Assembly: GCA_030159075.1 (NCBI GenBank)
Contig: BROG01000004.1
Span: 3,642,001-3,706,000 of the forward strand
From: Atrina japonica
Lineage: Eukaryota > Mollusca > Bivalvia > Pterioida > Pinnidae
Reading direction: 5' to 3'
DNA length: 64,000 nt
Both the position numbers and the translations under genes were made by a program. This document shows positions 48,398 through 62,715 of the stretch, in pieces. Under the pieces are notes generated by a model. It did no database searches and was not told the DNA's origin. It saw nothing but the letters and a program-made list of their open reading frames with translations. Positions within the stretch are counted from its first letter, which is position 1, and each line of letters starts with the position of its first letter.

Positions 48398-50793
48398 CCT
48401 AGTTAGATTTGTGTGTCAAGCTCTAGAGCAAAAACGGCCTCATGCCAGATTTTTTGCTCAAATTTTCAGCATAGTTTTGTGCACAGGAACACTTCTACAG
48501 AATAGGTTTTTGAATTTTTTTTCAATATCACCTTTTCTTCCCGAGTTATCGACCCTTTATCTCTTTTGTCATGTCCCCTTTTGTGGCACAATTTTCTCAA
48601 GGAACTACTGAAGCTAGAGCCAAACCTGTTTGAATTTTTCTGGTAGAAGCAAGAAGACTGATAGTGGTGCATGCTGGTTTCAAATTTGATCCGCAAGTGT
48701 CCCTCTGAAAAAAGCTCCGCTAGGGGCATGAAAAAAAGGGCTCATATTTTTTTCAGCTAAAAATGAGAGAATAAGTCCAAATATCTCAGGAACTACACAT
48801 CTTTACTATAGACATATGGCATGAGAAAGTTGTTTAGTTTACATGAGTTGCAAAAGCTCAAAAAAGTTTCAAGGTCACGTGGAATTTCTGTCAAGCGTCA
48901 CAGAGACCTTTGAAAATTTTAAATCTCAATAATCTCTAGAACTATTCAGATTTTAGTAGAGACATTAACATGAGTAATATGTAGGAAATGGACTGAAAAA
49001 TATTCATTACGAAAATTCACTGGTCATCGATTGAAGGGACAAGGTCACAGGGTGAGTTTGAAAATCACTCTATAAATTTAATTGGAAAAATTAGGCTCGA
49101 AAAAAAAAAAAAACGGTGAAAACTTTTTATATACCTGTTACTGTAACAAGCTTAGAGATAATTCGATGAGGATTTTTTGTGTAGAGTTTCAAGGTCGTCG
49201 GATCAAAGGTCAAGGTCACAGCTCAAATTTGAAAATTTCAACTCAAAATATCTCAAAAACTATAGAAACTTTTTTATTCAGGTTAGTGGTTGATGATTTG
49301 TTGCGGAATGAGCTGAACAACATATGTGTGGAAATTATTCAACTGGTCATCCGATGGAAAGGTCAAGGTCACAGCTCAAATTTGAAAATTTCAACTCAAA
49401 ATCGCTCAAAAACTATAGAACTTTTATTCTCAATAGGTTAGTGTTGAAGATTTGTAGGAAATTGAGCTGAAGAAACATTACGTGTGAAATTTCAAGGTTA
49501 TCCGATGAAAGGTCAACGGACACAGCTCAAAGTGAAATTTTCAACCAAAAATAGCTCAAAAACTATAGAACTTTTATATATATGTTACTGTTGCAGCTTT
49601 GTAGGGAATGAGCTGAAGAAAATATGTGTGAAATTTTCAAGGTCATTGCCCGATGAAAAGTGTCAAGGTCACAGCTCAAATTTAAAAAATTTCAAACTCA
49701 AAATCGCTCAAAAAACTATAGAACTTTTATGATATATTGTTTACAGTTGCAAGCTTTGTAGGGAATGAGCTGAAGAAAACATATGTGTGACATTTCACGG
49801 TCATACCGATGAAAGGTCATAGGTCACCAAAGCTCAAATTGAAAAATTTGCAACTCAAAATAAGCTTCAAAAACTATAGAACTTTATATATATCTGTTAG
49901 TGTACAAAAATTTGTAGGGTATGAGCTGAATAACCTATGTGTGAGTTTTCAAGGTCATCCGGTGATAGGTCAAGGTCACAAGTTCAAATTGAAAATTTCA
50001 ACTCAACATAGCTCAAAAAACGATAGAACTTTTATTATATAGTTTAGTGTTGACGATTTGTAGGGAATGAGCTGAATAACATATGTGTGGAAATTTTCAA
50101 GGTCATCCAAGGAAAGGTCAAGGTCACGAGCTGAAATTGAAAATTTAAACTCAAAATAGATAAAAAAATTATAGAACTATGTTATATATTTGTTATGTGT
50201 TCGAAGATTTGGTAGGGAATGAGCTAAAGAACATTTTGGTGAAGTTTCAAGTCATACATCCGATGCAAAAGAGTCAAGGGTCACAGCTCGAAATGAAAAA
50301 TTTCAATTAAAAAATTATAGAATTTTTTATTATAATAAGGTTAGATGTTAATGAATTTTGTATTGGGAATGATCTGACGAACAAATGTATGAGATGTCAA
50401 GGTCATCCGAGTAAAGGTCCAAGTCACACAGGCTCACTTTCAACATTTCAACTCCAAAGTAGTTCAAGTATATTCAAGATTGTTTTTGTGACGAACGGAC
50501 TTTTCGTCTTGAGGGTCATAGCTTCTAGAGCTTTGCTCTGGTTGCTCAACTGTAGCTGTATCAAAGCTGTAGCTTCTGCGCTTTTGCTCTGTCGCTCTGC
50601 TCAAGCTGTATCAAAGCTTTAGCCTCAGCTGTTATCGGATGACCCCTTTTTGCTTGCAGCAAAAGCTCAGCTCTAGTTATTATCTTTATTATTATTTATT
50701 ATTAGGGTCATTCCGACATCAGGTCGGAATGGACTTCTATTATTGCAATTATTCATTATTTATATTATTATTATTTTTTTTTTGTTTTTTTTT
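48398..50793. repeat. Array unit 2
   Basis: Full head, about ten monomers, a tail with two minisatellite repeats, then a palindrome-like junction at 50705-50735 (AGGGTCATTCCGAC / GGTCGGAATGGAC). Confidence 0.8.
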
Positions 50794-52755
50794 TCCTAGT
50801 AGATTTTGTGTCATCTCTAGAGCAAAAAAACGGCTCGGCCGATTTCTGGATCAATCTTTTCAGCGCTTGTGCACAGCTAAAAGCTACAGATAGGTTTTTG
50901 AAATTTTTTGAAAATTTCCTTTTGTTCTCCAGTTCATCTCCCTTTTAAATCTTTTTACCATGTCCCATTTTGTACACACCGACTTACCGCAGCAACATAC
51001 TGAAGCTAGAGTAAATTTGTTTGGATATTCTGGAAAGAGCAAAGACCTGAAGTTGTGCAAGAATATTTCAAATTTGATCTGAGGGTCCCCTGAAAAAAGC
51101 TACGCCAGGGCTGGAAAAAAGGGCTCGATATTTTGTCAGCTAAAAATGAGACAAAAGTAAAAATATCTCAGAAAACTATGCATCTTTACTACTAGAATAT
51201 GGCATGAGAAAGTTTGTTCAGTTTCATGGAGCTGCAAAAGCTTATAAAGTTTTCCAAGGGTCACAGAGTTTTAAGGTCAAGGATCACAGAGACCTTTGAA
51301 AATTTAAAATCCTCAAATATCTCTAGAACTATCAGATTTTAGTATAGACATATACATGAGTGATTTTGTAGAGAATTAGGCTGACAAATGTTCATAAGAA
51401 TAATTTCTTGGTCATCGGATAAAGGTCCAGGTCACAGGTGAGTTGAGAATTTCTCTAAAAATTTCAATTGAATATAGCTCGAAAACGGTGAAACTTTTAT
51501 ATACCTGTTAATGTACAAGATATGTAGATAATTCCGATGGGAAATTTTAATTTAAAGTTTGTAGGGTCGTTGGATCTACAGGTCAAGGTCACAGCTCAAA
51601 TAGAAAAATTTCACTCAAAATAGCTAAAAAACTATAGAACTTTTATATATAGGTTAGTGTTGATGATTTTGTAGGGGAATGAGCTGAAACAACATATGTG
51701 TGAAATTTCAAGTGGTCATACGATGAAAGGTCATGGTCCAGAGCTCAAATTGAAAATTTTCAACTCAAATTAGATCCACAAACTATAGAAACTTTTATAT
51801 ATATGTTAAGTGTGCAAGATTTGTAGGGAATAAGCTGAAGAAACACAAGTGTGATGGTTCAAGGTCATCCGATGAAAGGTCAACGGTCACAGCTTCAAAT
51901 TGAAAATTTTCAACTCAAAAGTAGTTCAAAAACTATAGAACTTTTATATAAATAGGTTTAGAGGTTGATGTTTGTAGGGAATGAGCTAAAATAACATATG
52001 TGTGAAGTTTCAAGTCATCGATGAAAGGTCAAGGTCACAGCTTCAAATTGAAAATATCAACTCAAAAACTATAGAATTTTTATATAATGGTTAGTGTTAA
52101 TGATTTTTATGGAATGAGCTGACGAACAAATGTATGAGGTGTGAAGGTCATCCGAGTAAAGGTCAAGGTCACAGCTCATTTTTTAGATTTCAACTCAAAT
52201 AAGCTCATTAGCTATAGAACTTTTGTATACATGTTGCTGAAGGAGATTTTGTAAGACAATGCCGCTGAAAGGACTATTTGTGGAAAGTTTGAAGGTCATC
52301 GCGATCAAAGGTCAAGGTCCACATCTCACTTCCAACATTTCAACTCAAAGTAAAGTTCAAAATATCAAGATTGTTTTTTGAGGATCGGACTTCGGTCTGA
52401 GGGTCATAGCTTCTGAGCTTTGCTCCTTTGCTCAACTGAAGCTGTATCAAAGCTGTAGCTTCTGAGCTTTGCTCTGTTGTTCAGCTGAAGCTTGTATTAA
52501 ATGCTGATAGCTTCCTGAGCTTTGCTCTGTTTGCTTCAACTGAAGCTGTATCTAAAGCTGTAGCTTCTGAGCTTTGCATCACATGTTGCTCAACTGAAGC
52601 TGTAATCAAAAGCTGTTGCTTCTGAGCTATGCTCTGTTGACTCAGCTGAAGCTGTTCAAATCATAAGCTGTAGCCTCAGCTGTAATCAGGATGACCCCTT
52701 TTTGCTTCAGCAATAAGCTCAGCTACTAGTTATTATATTATTATTCTTTTTTTTT
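50794..52755. repeat. Array unit 3
   Basis: Full head, about seven monomers, and a long tail (52370-52690) with about five 49-base minisatellite repeats. Confidence 0.8.
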
Positions 52756-55335
52756 CCTAGTAGATTTTGTGTTCAGCTCTAGAGCAAATAAAAACGGCTC
52801 AGCCGATTTTGCTCAAATTTTCAGCGTTTTGTGTAACAGGCACAATGTCTACATGATAGGTTTTTGAAATTTTTTCAATATCACCTTTCCTTCCCGAGTT
52901 ATCGCCACTTTATCACTTTTTTTCATGTCCTCATTTTGTGGTCATTTTTCCTCCTCCTCAACTATTGATGCTAGAGCAACATCTGTTTTGGATTTTCTTG
53001 GTAGAGCAAAGGGGGGCTTTGAAAAAAAAGTTTTGTTTGGGGGCATGAACATGTTCAAATTTCATTGGAGTTGTCCCCAGAAAAAAGCTCGCTAGGGGCT
53101 GAAAAAAGGGCTCATATATTTATTCAGCTAAAATGACACAAAAGTCAAAATATCTCAGAAACTATGCATCTTTACTATAGACATATGCATGAGAACGTTG
53201 TTCATTTTCATGTCCCCTAACAAGCACAAAAAGTTTCAAGGTCACGCAAACTTTAGGTCAAGGTCACAGAAACTCTTTGAATATTTTAAAAATCTGAAAT
53301 ATCTCTAGAACGTATCAGTACTTTAGTATAGGACATATACATGAGTTATATGTGTAGGAATGGGTTGTTTTAATATTCATACGAAATTTCATGGGCATCA
53401 AATAAAAAGGTCAAGGTCACAGGTGAGTTTGAAAATTCTCTAAAAATTTCAATTCAAAATAGCTCGAAAACGGTGAAACTTTTAATATACTCTGTTACTG
53501 TACAAAATAATTAGAATAATTTATTGAGGAATTTTTTTGCACGAAGTTTCAAGGTCGTCAATTGAAAGGTCAAGGTCAACGATCAAAAAATTGAAAATTT
53601 CAACTCAAAATAGTCAAAAAACTACTAGAAACTTTTATATATATGTTAGTGTAGAAGATTTTGTAGGGAATAAGCTGGATAAACGTGCGGTATGAAATTT
53701 CAAGGTCAAATCGATGAAAAGGTCAAGGTCCACAGCCTCAAATTGAAAATTTCAAATCAAAATATGCTCAAAAACGTACTACAAGTTTTCATATATATGT
53801 TACTGTTGAAGATTAGTAGGGAATGAGTTGTATAACATGATGTGTGATGAAATTTCAAGGTCATCCGTTGACAGGTCAAGGTCACAGCTCAAATTGAAAA
53901 TCTTTCAACTCAATATAGCTCAAAAAACTATAGAAACTTTATATATATATGATAGTGTAAGAAGATTTATAGGGAATAAGGCTGGGAGAACATACGTCTG
54001 AAAATTTCAAGGTCAAATCCGATGAAAGGTCCAGGTGACCAGCTCAAATTGAAAAATTTCAACTCAAAATAGGCTCAAAAAACTATAGAACGTTATTGAT
54101 ATATATTGTTATGTTAATGTTGAAGATTTGTAGGGAATGAGATTGAATAACATGTGGTGTGAAATTTTCAAGGTCATCCGCTGAAAGGTCAAGGTCACAG
54201 GCTCAAATTGAAAAAATTCAACTCAAAATAGCTCAAAAAAACTATAGAACTTTTATATCTACTGTTATTGTTGCAGATTTGGTAGGGGAATGAGCTGAAT
54301 GAACATATGTGTGAAAATTTCAAGGTCCATCCGATGAAAGGTCAAGGGTCACAGCTCCAAATTGAAAATTTCAACTCAAAATAGCTCAAAAACTATAGAA
54401 ACTTTATATATAGGTTTAGTGTTTTGATGATTTTTGTAGGGAAATGAGAGGAAAGAACATATGTGTGAAGTTTCAAGGTCATCCGATGAAATGTTCAAGG
54501 TCACAGAGCTCAAATTGAAAATTTCCGAACTCAAAATAGCTCTAAAAACTATAGAACAATTTATATATTAGGTTAGTGCTGGTGATTTGTAGGGAATGAG
54601 CTAAAGAACAAATATGTGTAGTTTCAAGCGTCATGACCGATGAAGGTCAAGGTCACAGCTCAAATGGAAAATTTCAACATCAAAAACATAAGGGAACATT
54701 TATTATATTCGGTTAGTGTTAATGATTTGTATGGAATGAGCTGATGAAACAAATGTATATGAGGTGTCAAGGTCATCCGAGTAAAGGTCAGGTCACTGCT
54801 CATTTTTTTAAAAACTTCAAACTCAAAATAAGCTCATTAGTTATAGAACTTTTGTATTATACATGTTGCTGATCCGGAGACTTTGAAGACAAAGCGCTTG
54901 AAGACTATTTGTGTGAAAAGTTTGAAAGGTCCATCCGAATCAAAGGGTCAAGGTCACAGCTCACTTTCAACATTTCAACTCAAAGGAGTTCAAAAATATC
55001 AAGATTGTTTTTTGAGGATCCGACTTCCAATCCTCAGGTCATACCTTCTGAGCTTAGCTCTGTTGCTCAACCTGAAGCTGTATCCAAAGCTGTGGCTTCT
55101 GAGCTTTGCTCTGTTGCTCCAGGCTGAAGCTGTATCCAAACGCTGTAAGCTTTCGAGCTTTTGCTACTGTTGCATCAACGTGAAGCTGTATCAAGCAGTA
55201 GCTTCTGAGCTTTGCTCTGTTGCTCAGCTGAAGCTGTATCAAAAGCTTTAGCCTCAGCTGTTAATCGGATGAACCCATTTTTGCTTCAGCAAAAAGCTCT
55301 CAGCTCTCAGTTATTTATTATTATTCTTTTTTTTA
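52756..55335. repeat. Array unit 4
   Basis: Full head, including a G-rich disturbance at about 53010-53045 (GGGGGGCTTTGAAAAAAAAG), about eleven monomers and a tail with about four minisatellite repeats. Confidence 0.8.
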
Positions 55336-57896
55336 CCTAGTAGATTTGAGTCATCTCTAGAGCAAAAAACGGCTCAGCCGATTTCTGCTCAAATTTTCAG
55401 AGTTGTTGCACTGGAAACATTCTACAGATAGGATTTTTTGAAATTTTTTTAATATAACCTGTTCTTTCACCGAGTTATCTCCCTTTATCACCTTTTTTCA
55501 TGTCCCATTTTGTGGCACAATTTTCTCAACAACTTACTCGAAAGCTAGAGCAAATCTGTTTGAATTTTGCTGGTAGAGCAAAGGACTGAAGTGGTGCATG
55601 TGGGTTTTCAAATTAGATCTGAGTGTTCCCTGAAAAAAGTCCGCTAGGGGCTGGAAAAAGGGTTCCTTTTTTGTGAGCTAAAAATGGAGACCAAAAGTCC
55701 AAAATATCTCAGATAACTAAGCATCTTTAAATATAGACATATGCATGAGAAAGTTGTTCAGTTTCCTGAGTTGGCAGACGCTCAAAAAGTTTTCAAGGTC
55801 AGACGAAATTTAAGGTCAAGGTCACAGCGACATTTGCTAAATTTAAAATCTTCTCAATAGTCGTCTAGAACTATCAGATTTTAGTATAGAACATATACAT
55901 GATATGATTTATAGAGAATAGACTGATAAATGTTCATACGAAAATTTCATGGTATTCGGATGAAAAGGTCAAGGTCACAGGTGAGTTTTAAAATTCTCTA
56001 AAAATTTAAATTGAAAATAGCTCGAAAACGGTGAACCTTTTTATATTCCTGTTACTGTACACGATATGTATGTAATTTTGGATGAGGAATTCTTACGTAA
56101 AGTTTCACAGGGTCGTTGGATCAAAAGGTCGAAGGTCACAGGAGATACTCAAACAACACAGACAGCTCAAATTCAAATTTTCAACTCAAAATAGCTCAAA
56201 AACGATAAAAAACTTTTATAATGATATGTTAGTGTTGAAGGATTTGTAGGGAATAAAGCTGAAGAACATATGTGGTGACATTTCAAGGTAATACGAATAA
56301 AAGAGTCAAGGTCACAGCTGAAATTGATAATTTCAACTCAAAATAGCTAAAAAACTATAGAACTTTTTATATATATGTTAAGTGTTGAAGATTTATAGGG
56401 CAATGATCTGAAGAAAAACATGTGTGAAATTTCAAGGTCATTCCGATGAAAAGGTCATAGGTCACAGCTCAAGTTGAAATTTGCAACTCAAAATAGCTCA
56501 AAAACTAGAGAACTTTTTATATAGGTTAGTGTTCGATGATTTGTAGGGAAATGTAGCTGTAGAAAAAATATGTGTGAAGTTTTCAAGGTTATCCGATGAA
56601 AGGGTCAAGGTCACAGCCCAAATTGAACATGTTTCAACCTAAAATAGCTCAAAAACTATTGACCTGTTGTATATAGGTTAGTGTTGAAGATTTGTAGGAA
56701 TATGAGCTCAAGAACATATTGTGTGAAGTTTTCAAGGTATCCGATGAAAGGTCAAGGTCACAGCTCAAATTGAAAATTTTCAACTTTAAAAAAGCTCAAA
56801 AACTATAGAAAAAACTTTTATATATATGTTAGGTGTTGAAGATTTATAAGGAATGATCTGAAGAATACATGTGTGAAATTTCCAAAGGTCATCCGATGAA
56901 AGGTCAAGGTCTCTGCTCAAGTTGAAAATTTCAACTCAAAATAGCTCAAAAAACTATAGAACTGTTTATATATAGGTTAGTGTTGATGAATTTGTAGGGG
57001 AATGCGCTGAAGAAACATATGTGTGAAGTTTCAATGGTTATCCGATGAAAAGGTCAAGGTCACAGCCCAAATTGCAAAATTTCAACTTAAACTAGCTCAA
57101 AAAAACTATAGAACTGTTGTATATAGGTTAGTGTTGATGAATTTGTAGGGAATTGAGCTCAAGAACATATGTGTGAAGGTTTCAAGGTCATCCGATGAAA
57201 GGGTCAGGTTCACAGCTCAAATTGGAAAATTTCAACTTTAAAAAGCTCAAAAACTATAGAACTTTTATATATACGTTAGTGTTGAAGATTTATAAGGTAA
57301 TTATATGGAAGATACATGTGTGAAATTTCCAAGGTCATTTCCGATGAAAGGTCAAAGGTCACGAGCTCAAGTTGAAAATTTCAGCTCAAAATAGCCTCAA
57401 AAAACTATTAGAACTTTATATATATAGGATAGTGTTGATGATTTGTAGGGAATGAGCTGAAGAACAAATGTGTGAAATTTCAAGGTCATCCGATTTTAAT
57501 AAATTCAAGGATACAGCTCAAATTGAAAATTATCAACTCAAAATAGCTCAAAAACTATAGAACTTTTATATATAGGTTTAGTGTTGATGATTTGTAGGGA
57601 ATGCAGTCAAGTACATACTGTGTTGAAGTTTCATGGTCATTCCGATCAAAAGTTCAATGTCACTAACTCAATTTCAAACATTTCAAACTCAAAATCTCAA
57701 AAATTTGTCTTTGTGGATCGGACTTCGGTCTCAGGAGTCATAGCTTCTGAGGCTTTGGCTCTGTTTGATCAGCTGAATCTGTATCAAAAGCTGTAAGCCT
57801 CAGCTATGGTTCGGATGAACCCGTTTTTTGCTTCAGCAAAAAAGCTCAGCTCTAGTTATTAATTATTATTATTATTATTAGTAATTTTCTTTTTTT
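55336..57896. repeat. Array unit 5
   Basis: Full head, about twelve monomers and a short tail with one minisatellite repeat, as in unit 1. Confidence 0.8.
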
Positions 57897-60105
57897 CCTA
57901 GTAGATTTTGTGTCAGCTCTAGAGCAAAAACGGCTCAGCCGATTGTTGCTCAAATTTCAGGTTTGTGCACAGGAACATTCGTACAGATAGGTTTTTGAAT
58001 TTCTATTTCAATATCACCTATTCCTTCCCGAGTTTATCGCCCTTTTATCACTTTTTTCATGTTCCCATTTTGTGGCACAAATTTTCTCAACAACTACTGC
58101 AGCTAGAGCAAAATCTGTTTGAATTTGTCTGGTAGAGCAAAGACTGAAGTAGTGTGCATGTGGGTTTCAAGATTTGATCCAAAGTGTCCACGCCTTGAAA
58201 AAAAGCTACGCTAGGGGCTGAAAAAAGGGCTCCATATTTTTTGCAGCTAAAAATGAGAGAAAAGTTCAAAATATCTCAGAACCTACACATCTTTTCTTAT
58301 AGACATAATTGGCATAAGAAAGTTGTTCAGTTTCATGTGTTGCAGAAGCTCAAAAAGTTTCAAGGTACACGTGATTTAAGGTCAAGGTCACAAAGACCTT
58401 TAAAAATTTTTGAAATTTCAATACTCTCTAGAACTATTCTGATTTTAAGTATAAACATATACATGAGTGATTTGTAGAGAATAGGCTGATAAATGTTCAT
58501 ACACGAAATTTTCATGGTCATCGGATAAAAGGTCAAAGGTCACAGGTGAGTTTGAAATTTCTCTAAAAAGTTCAATTGAAAATAGCTCGAAAACGGTGAA
58601 TGAAACTTTTTATATACCTAATTACTGTACAAGATATGTAGAGAATTCAATGTGTAATTTTCATGATGAAGTTGTCAAGGTCGTTGGATCAACTCACAAA
58701 TAGTCAAGGTGACAGCTCAATTGAAAATTTCAAACTCAAAATAGGTCAAAAAACTATAGAACTATTTATATATAGGTTAGTGTTAGAGATTTGGTAGGAA
58801 TATGATGCTGAATAAACATAATAATGTTGAAGTTTTAAGGTCATCCAATGAAAGGTCCAAAGGTCACAGCTCAAATTGAAAATTTCAACTCAAAATTAGC
58901 TCAAAAACTATAGAACTTGTTATAGTATACGTTAGTGTCTGAGATTTGTAAGGGAATTAACTGAAGAAACCTATGTGTGAAGGTTTCAAGGTCGTTGGAT
59001 CAAAGGTCAAGGTCACAGCTCAAATTGACAAATTTTAACTCAAAATAGCTCAAAAACTATAGAACTTTTTATATATAGGTTACAGTGTGATGATTTTTTT
59101 GTAGGAGATAGCTGAAGAATATATGTGTGAAATTTCAAGGATCATCCTATGAAAGGTCAAGGTCACAGCTCAAATTGAAAATTTTCATCTCAAAATAGCT
59201 CAAAAAAACTATAGAACTTTTTTAATATGTTAGTGTTGGAATATTTTTTTTTTAATTTGTAGGGAATGAGCTGAAGAACACATGTGGTGAAGTTTCAAGG
59301 TCATACCGATGAAAGGTCAAGGTCACGAGCTCAAATTGAAAATTTTCAAACTCAAAATAAGCTTACAAACCTATTAGAACTTGTTATATATAGGTTAGTG
59401 TTGATGATTTTGTAGGGAATGAGATAAAGAACATATGTGTGAAGTTTCAAGGTCATCCGTGATAAGGTCAAGGTCACAGCTCACAATGAAAATTTCAACT
59501 CAAAAACTATAGAATTTTTATATATTGGTTAGTGTTAATTGGATTTGTATGGTAATGAGCTGACGAACAATTGTATGAGGTCTTAGGTCATCCGGTAAAA
59601 GGTCATGGTACAGCTCAATTTTTTAAAATTTCAACTCAAATAAGCTCATTAGGCTAGCAGAACATTTTGTATACATGTTGGCTGCGAAGGAGATTTTGTA
59701 GACAATGCGCTGAAGATATTTGTGGAAAGTTTGAAGGATCAGACCCGACTCAAAGGTCATGGCTCACAGCTCACTTTCAACATTTCACACTCAAAGTAGT
59801 TCAAAATATCAAAGATTGTTTTTTGGGGAGTCGGGACTTTCGGTCTCAGGGTCATTGCTTTCTGGAGCGTGGCTCTGTTGCTCAAGCTGAAGCTGTATCA
59901 AAGCTGTAGCGTTCTGAGCCTGTGCCTCTGTTGCTCAGCTGGATAGCTGTATCACAAAGCTGTTAAGCCTCAGCTGTCATCGGATGACCCCTTTTTGCTT
60001 CAGCAAAAAGTCACGCTCTAGTTAGGGTCCATCTCGACTTCAGGTCGGATGACCCTATTGTTATTGCAAATATTATTAGTTATTATATATTATTATTCTT
60101 TTTTT
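57897..60105. repeat. Array unit 6
   Basis: Full head, about nine monomers, a tail with two to three minisatellite repeats, then a second palindromic junction at 60025-60053. Confidence 0.8.
60025..60053. repeat. Palindromic junction (possible terminal inverted repeat)
   Basis: GGGTCCATCTCGACTTCAGG, then TCGGATGACCC. Apart from two likely inserted bases this is a 12-base stem (GGGTCATCCGAC / GTCGGATGACCC) around TTCAG. A second instance is at 50705-50735. Each unit tail also ends TCGGATGACCC, which could be one terminus of an element. Confidence 0.6.
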
Positions 60106-62715
60106 CATAGTAGATTGTGTGTCAGCTCTTGTGCAAAAAACGGCTCAGCCGATTTTGCTCCAATTTTCAGCGTTTGGTTGACAGGAACATTTACAGGATA
60201 GGTTTTTGAAAGTGTTCAAAAATTTCCCGTTTCCTTCTCGAGTTATCTTCCCTTTATCCACTTTTTTTCATGTCCCATTTTGTGCGGTGATTTTTTCTCC
60301 GCAAGCTACTGAAGCTAGAAGCAAATCTGTTTGGATTATCTGAAAGAGCTAAGGATGAAATTGTGCATGCATCTTTCAATTTTGATCCAAGTGTCCCCTG
60401 AAAAAAAGCTCGCTAGGGGCTTAAAAAAGGGCTCCTATTTTTTTCAGCTCAAAAATGAGAGACAAAAGTCCAAAAATATCTCAGAAACTACACATCTTTC
60501 CTATAGACATATGCATGAGAGAAGTTGTTTAGTTTTACATGAGGCTTCAAAAGCACAAAAAGTTTCAAGGTCAACGAGCATTTTAAGGTCAAAGGTTTTT
60601 CCCCCCCACCCGACGGAATCAGAGACCGTTAAAAAATTAAATATCTCAATATCCTCTAGAACGTCTGATTTTAGTATAGACATATACATGAGTGAATTTG
60701 TAGAGAATAAGCTGGTAAGATGTTCATCACGAAAAATTTCATGGTTTATCGGATAAAAAGGTCTAAGGTCACCAGGTGAGTTTGAAATTTTCTGAAAAAA
60801 TTTCAATTGAAAATAGCTCGAAACGGTGGAAACTTTTATATACTTGTTATACTGTACATGATATGTAGATTATTCCGAATGAGGAATGTTTGATGTAAAA
60901 GTTTCAAGGTCGTTGCAATCAAAAGGCTCAAGGGTCACAGCTCAAGTTGAAAATTTCAACATCAAAATAAAATCATAAACTATAGAACTTTGTATATGAA
61001 TAGGTTAGGGTTGATGATATTGTAGGGAAAGAGCTGAAGAACTTATGTGTGGAAATTTCAAGGTCATATCTGTTGAAAAGGTTCAAGGGTTCCACCTAAA
61101 ATTGAAAATTTTCAACCTTCAATAATAGCTCAAAAAACTATAGAACTTTTATATATAGGTTAGTGTTTATGATGTTGTAGGGAATGTGCTGGAGGAAATA
61201 TATGGTGTGAATTATTCAAGGTCATATACGATCAAAAGTCAATGGTCACATCTCAAATTGAAAATTTCAACCTCGAACACCTAGCTCAAAAACTTATAGA
61301 AACTTTTATAATATATGGTTATTGTTGAATGATTTGTAGGGAATTAAGCTGAAGACTAGATGTTTCGCAATTTTCAAGGTCAGCCGATGAAAGGTCAAGG
61401 ATCACCAGCTCCAATTGAAAATTTCAACTCAAAATAGCTCAAAAAACTATAGAACTATTTATATATAGGTTAGTGTATGAATTATTTGTAGGGAATCGAG
61501 CTGAAGAACATATGATGTGAGTTTAAAGGTCATTCCGATGGAAAGGTCAAGGTCACAAGCATCAAATTGAAAATTTCAACTCAAATAGCTCAAAATCTAT
61601 AGAACTTTTATATATATGTTAAGTGTTGATGAATTTGTAGGGAATGAGATGAAGAACATATGTGTGAAAATTTCAAGGTCATATCCCGATAAAAAGGTCA
61701 AGGACACAGCTCAAATTGAAAAATTTCGACCTCAAAATAGCTCAAAAACTATAGAACCTTTTATATATAGGTTAGTTGTTGATGATTTGTAGAGATTGAG
61801 CTGAGTAGACATACGGGTGAAATTTCAAGGTCATCCGATGAAATGTAAAGGGTTCACACCTAAAAATGAAAATTTTCAACTCAAAATAGCTCTAAAAGGT
61901 ATAGCAACTTTTATTTATATATGTTACTGTTGCAAGATTTGTAAGGGAATGAGCGGAAGAACAGATGTGTGAAATTTCCAGGGTCATCCGATGAAAGGGA
62001 TCAATGTCCCACAGGCTTAAATTGAAAATTTCAACTCAAAATAGCTCAAAAAACTATAGAACTGTTTATATATATGTTACTGTTGGAAGTTTTATAGGGA
62101 ATGAAGCTGATTAACATTTGTGTGAAATTTTCAAGGTCATTCAAAAGAAAGTCAAGGTCACAAAAACGAGCTCAAATTTAGAAAATTGCAACTCAAAATA
62201 GCTCAAAAACTATAGAATCTTTTATATATAAGTTAGTGTTGAAGATTTGTAGGGAATCGAGCAGAAGGAAAACATATGTGTGAAATTTTCAAGGTCATCC
62301 GATGAAGAGGTCAAGGTCACACGCTCACTTTCAAACATTTCAACTAAAAGTAGTTCAAAATTTCAAGATAGATTTTTGAGGATCAGACTTCGATCTCAGG
62401 GTCATAGCTTCTGAGCTTTGCTCTGTTGCCCTCAAATGAAGCTGTATCAAAGCTGTAGCTTCTGAGCTTTGCTCTGTTGATCAGATGGAGCTAAGCAGTA
62501 TCAAAGCTGTAGGCTTCTGAGCTTTGCTCTGATGCTCAAACTGAAGCTCGTATCAAAGCTGACAGCTTCTGAGCTTTGCTCTGTTGCTCAGCTGGAAGCT
62601 GTATCCAAACCTTTAGCCTTCAGCTGTAATCGGATTGACCCTTTGTTGCTTCAGCAAAAAGCTCACTCTCTAGTTAATTTTTTATTAATTATTATATCTT
62701 ATTTTTTTTTTCCTT
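60106..62715. repeat. Array unit 7
   Basis: Full head with an odd C-run insertion (CCCCCCCACCCGACGGAATC near 60601-60620), about eleven monomers and a tail with about four minisatellite repeats. Confidence 0.8.

Noticed and set aside
49082..55251. Several 70-120 residue open frames inside the array (for example 49082-49441 and 54883-55251)
   Set aside because: They arise from non-coding monomers and tail minisatellites, and frames change with each indel. No domain is recognisable.
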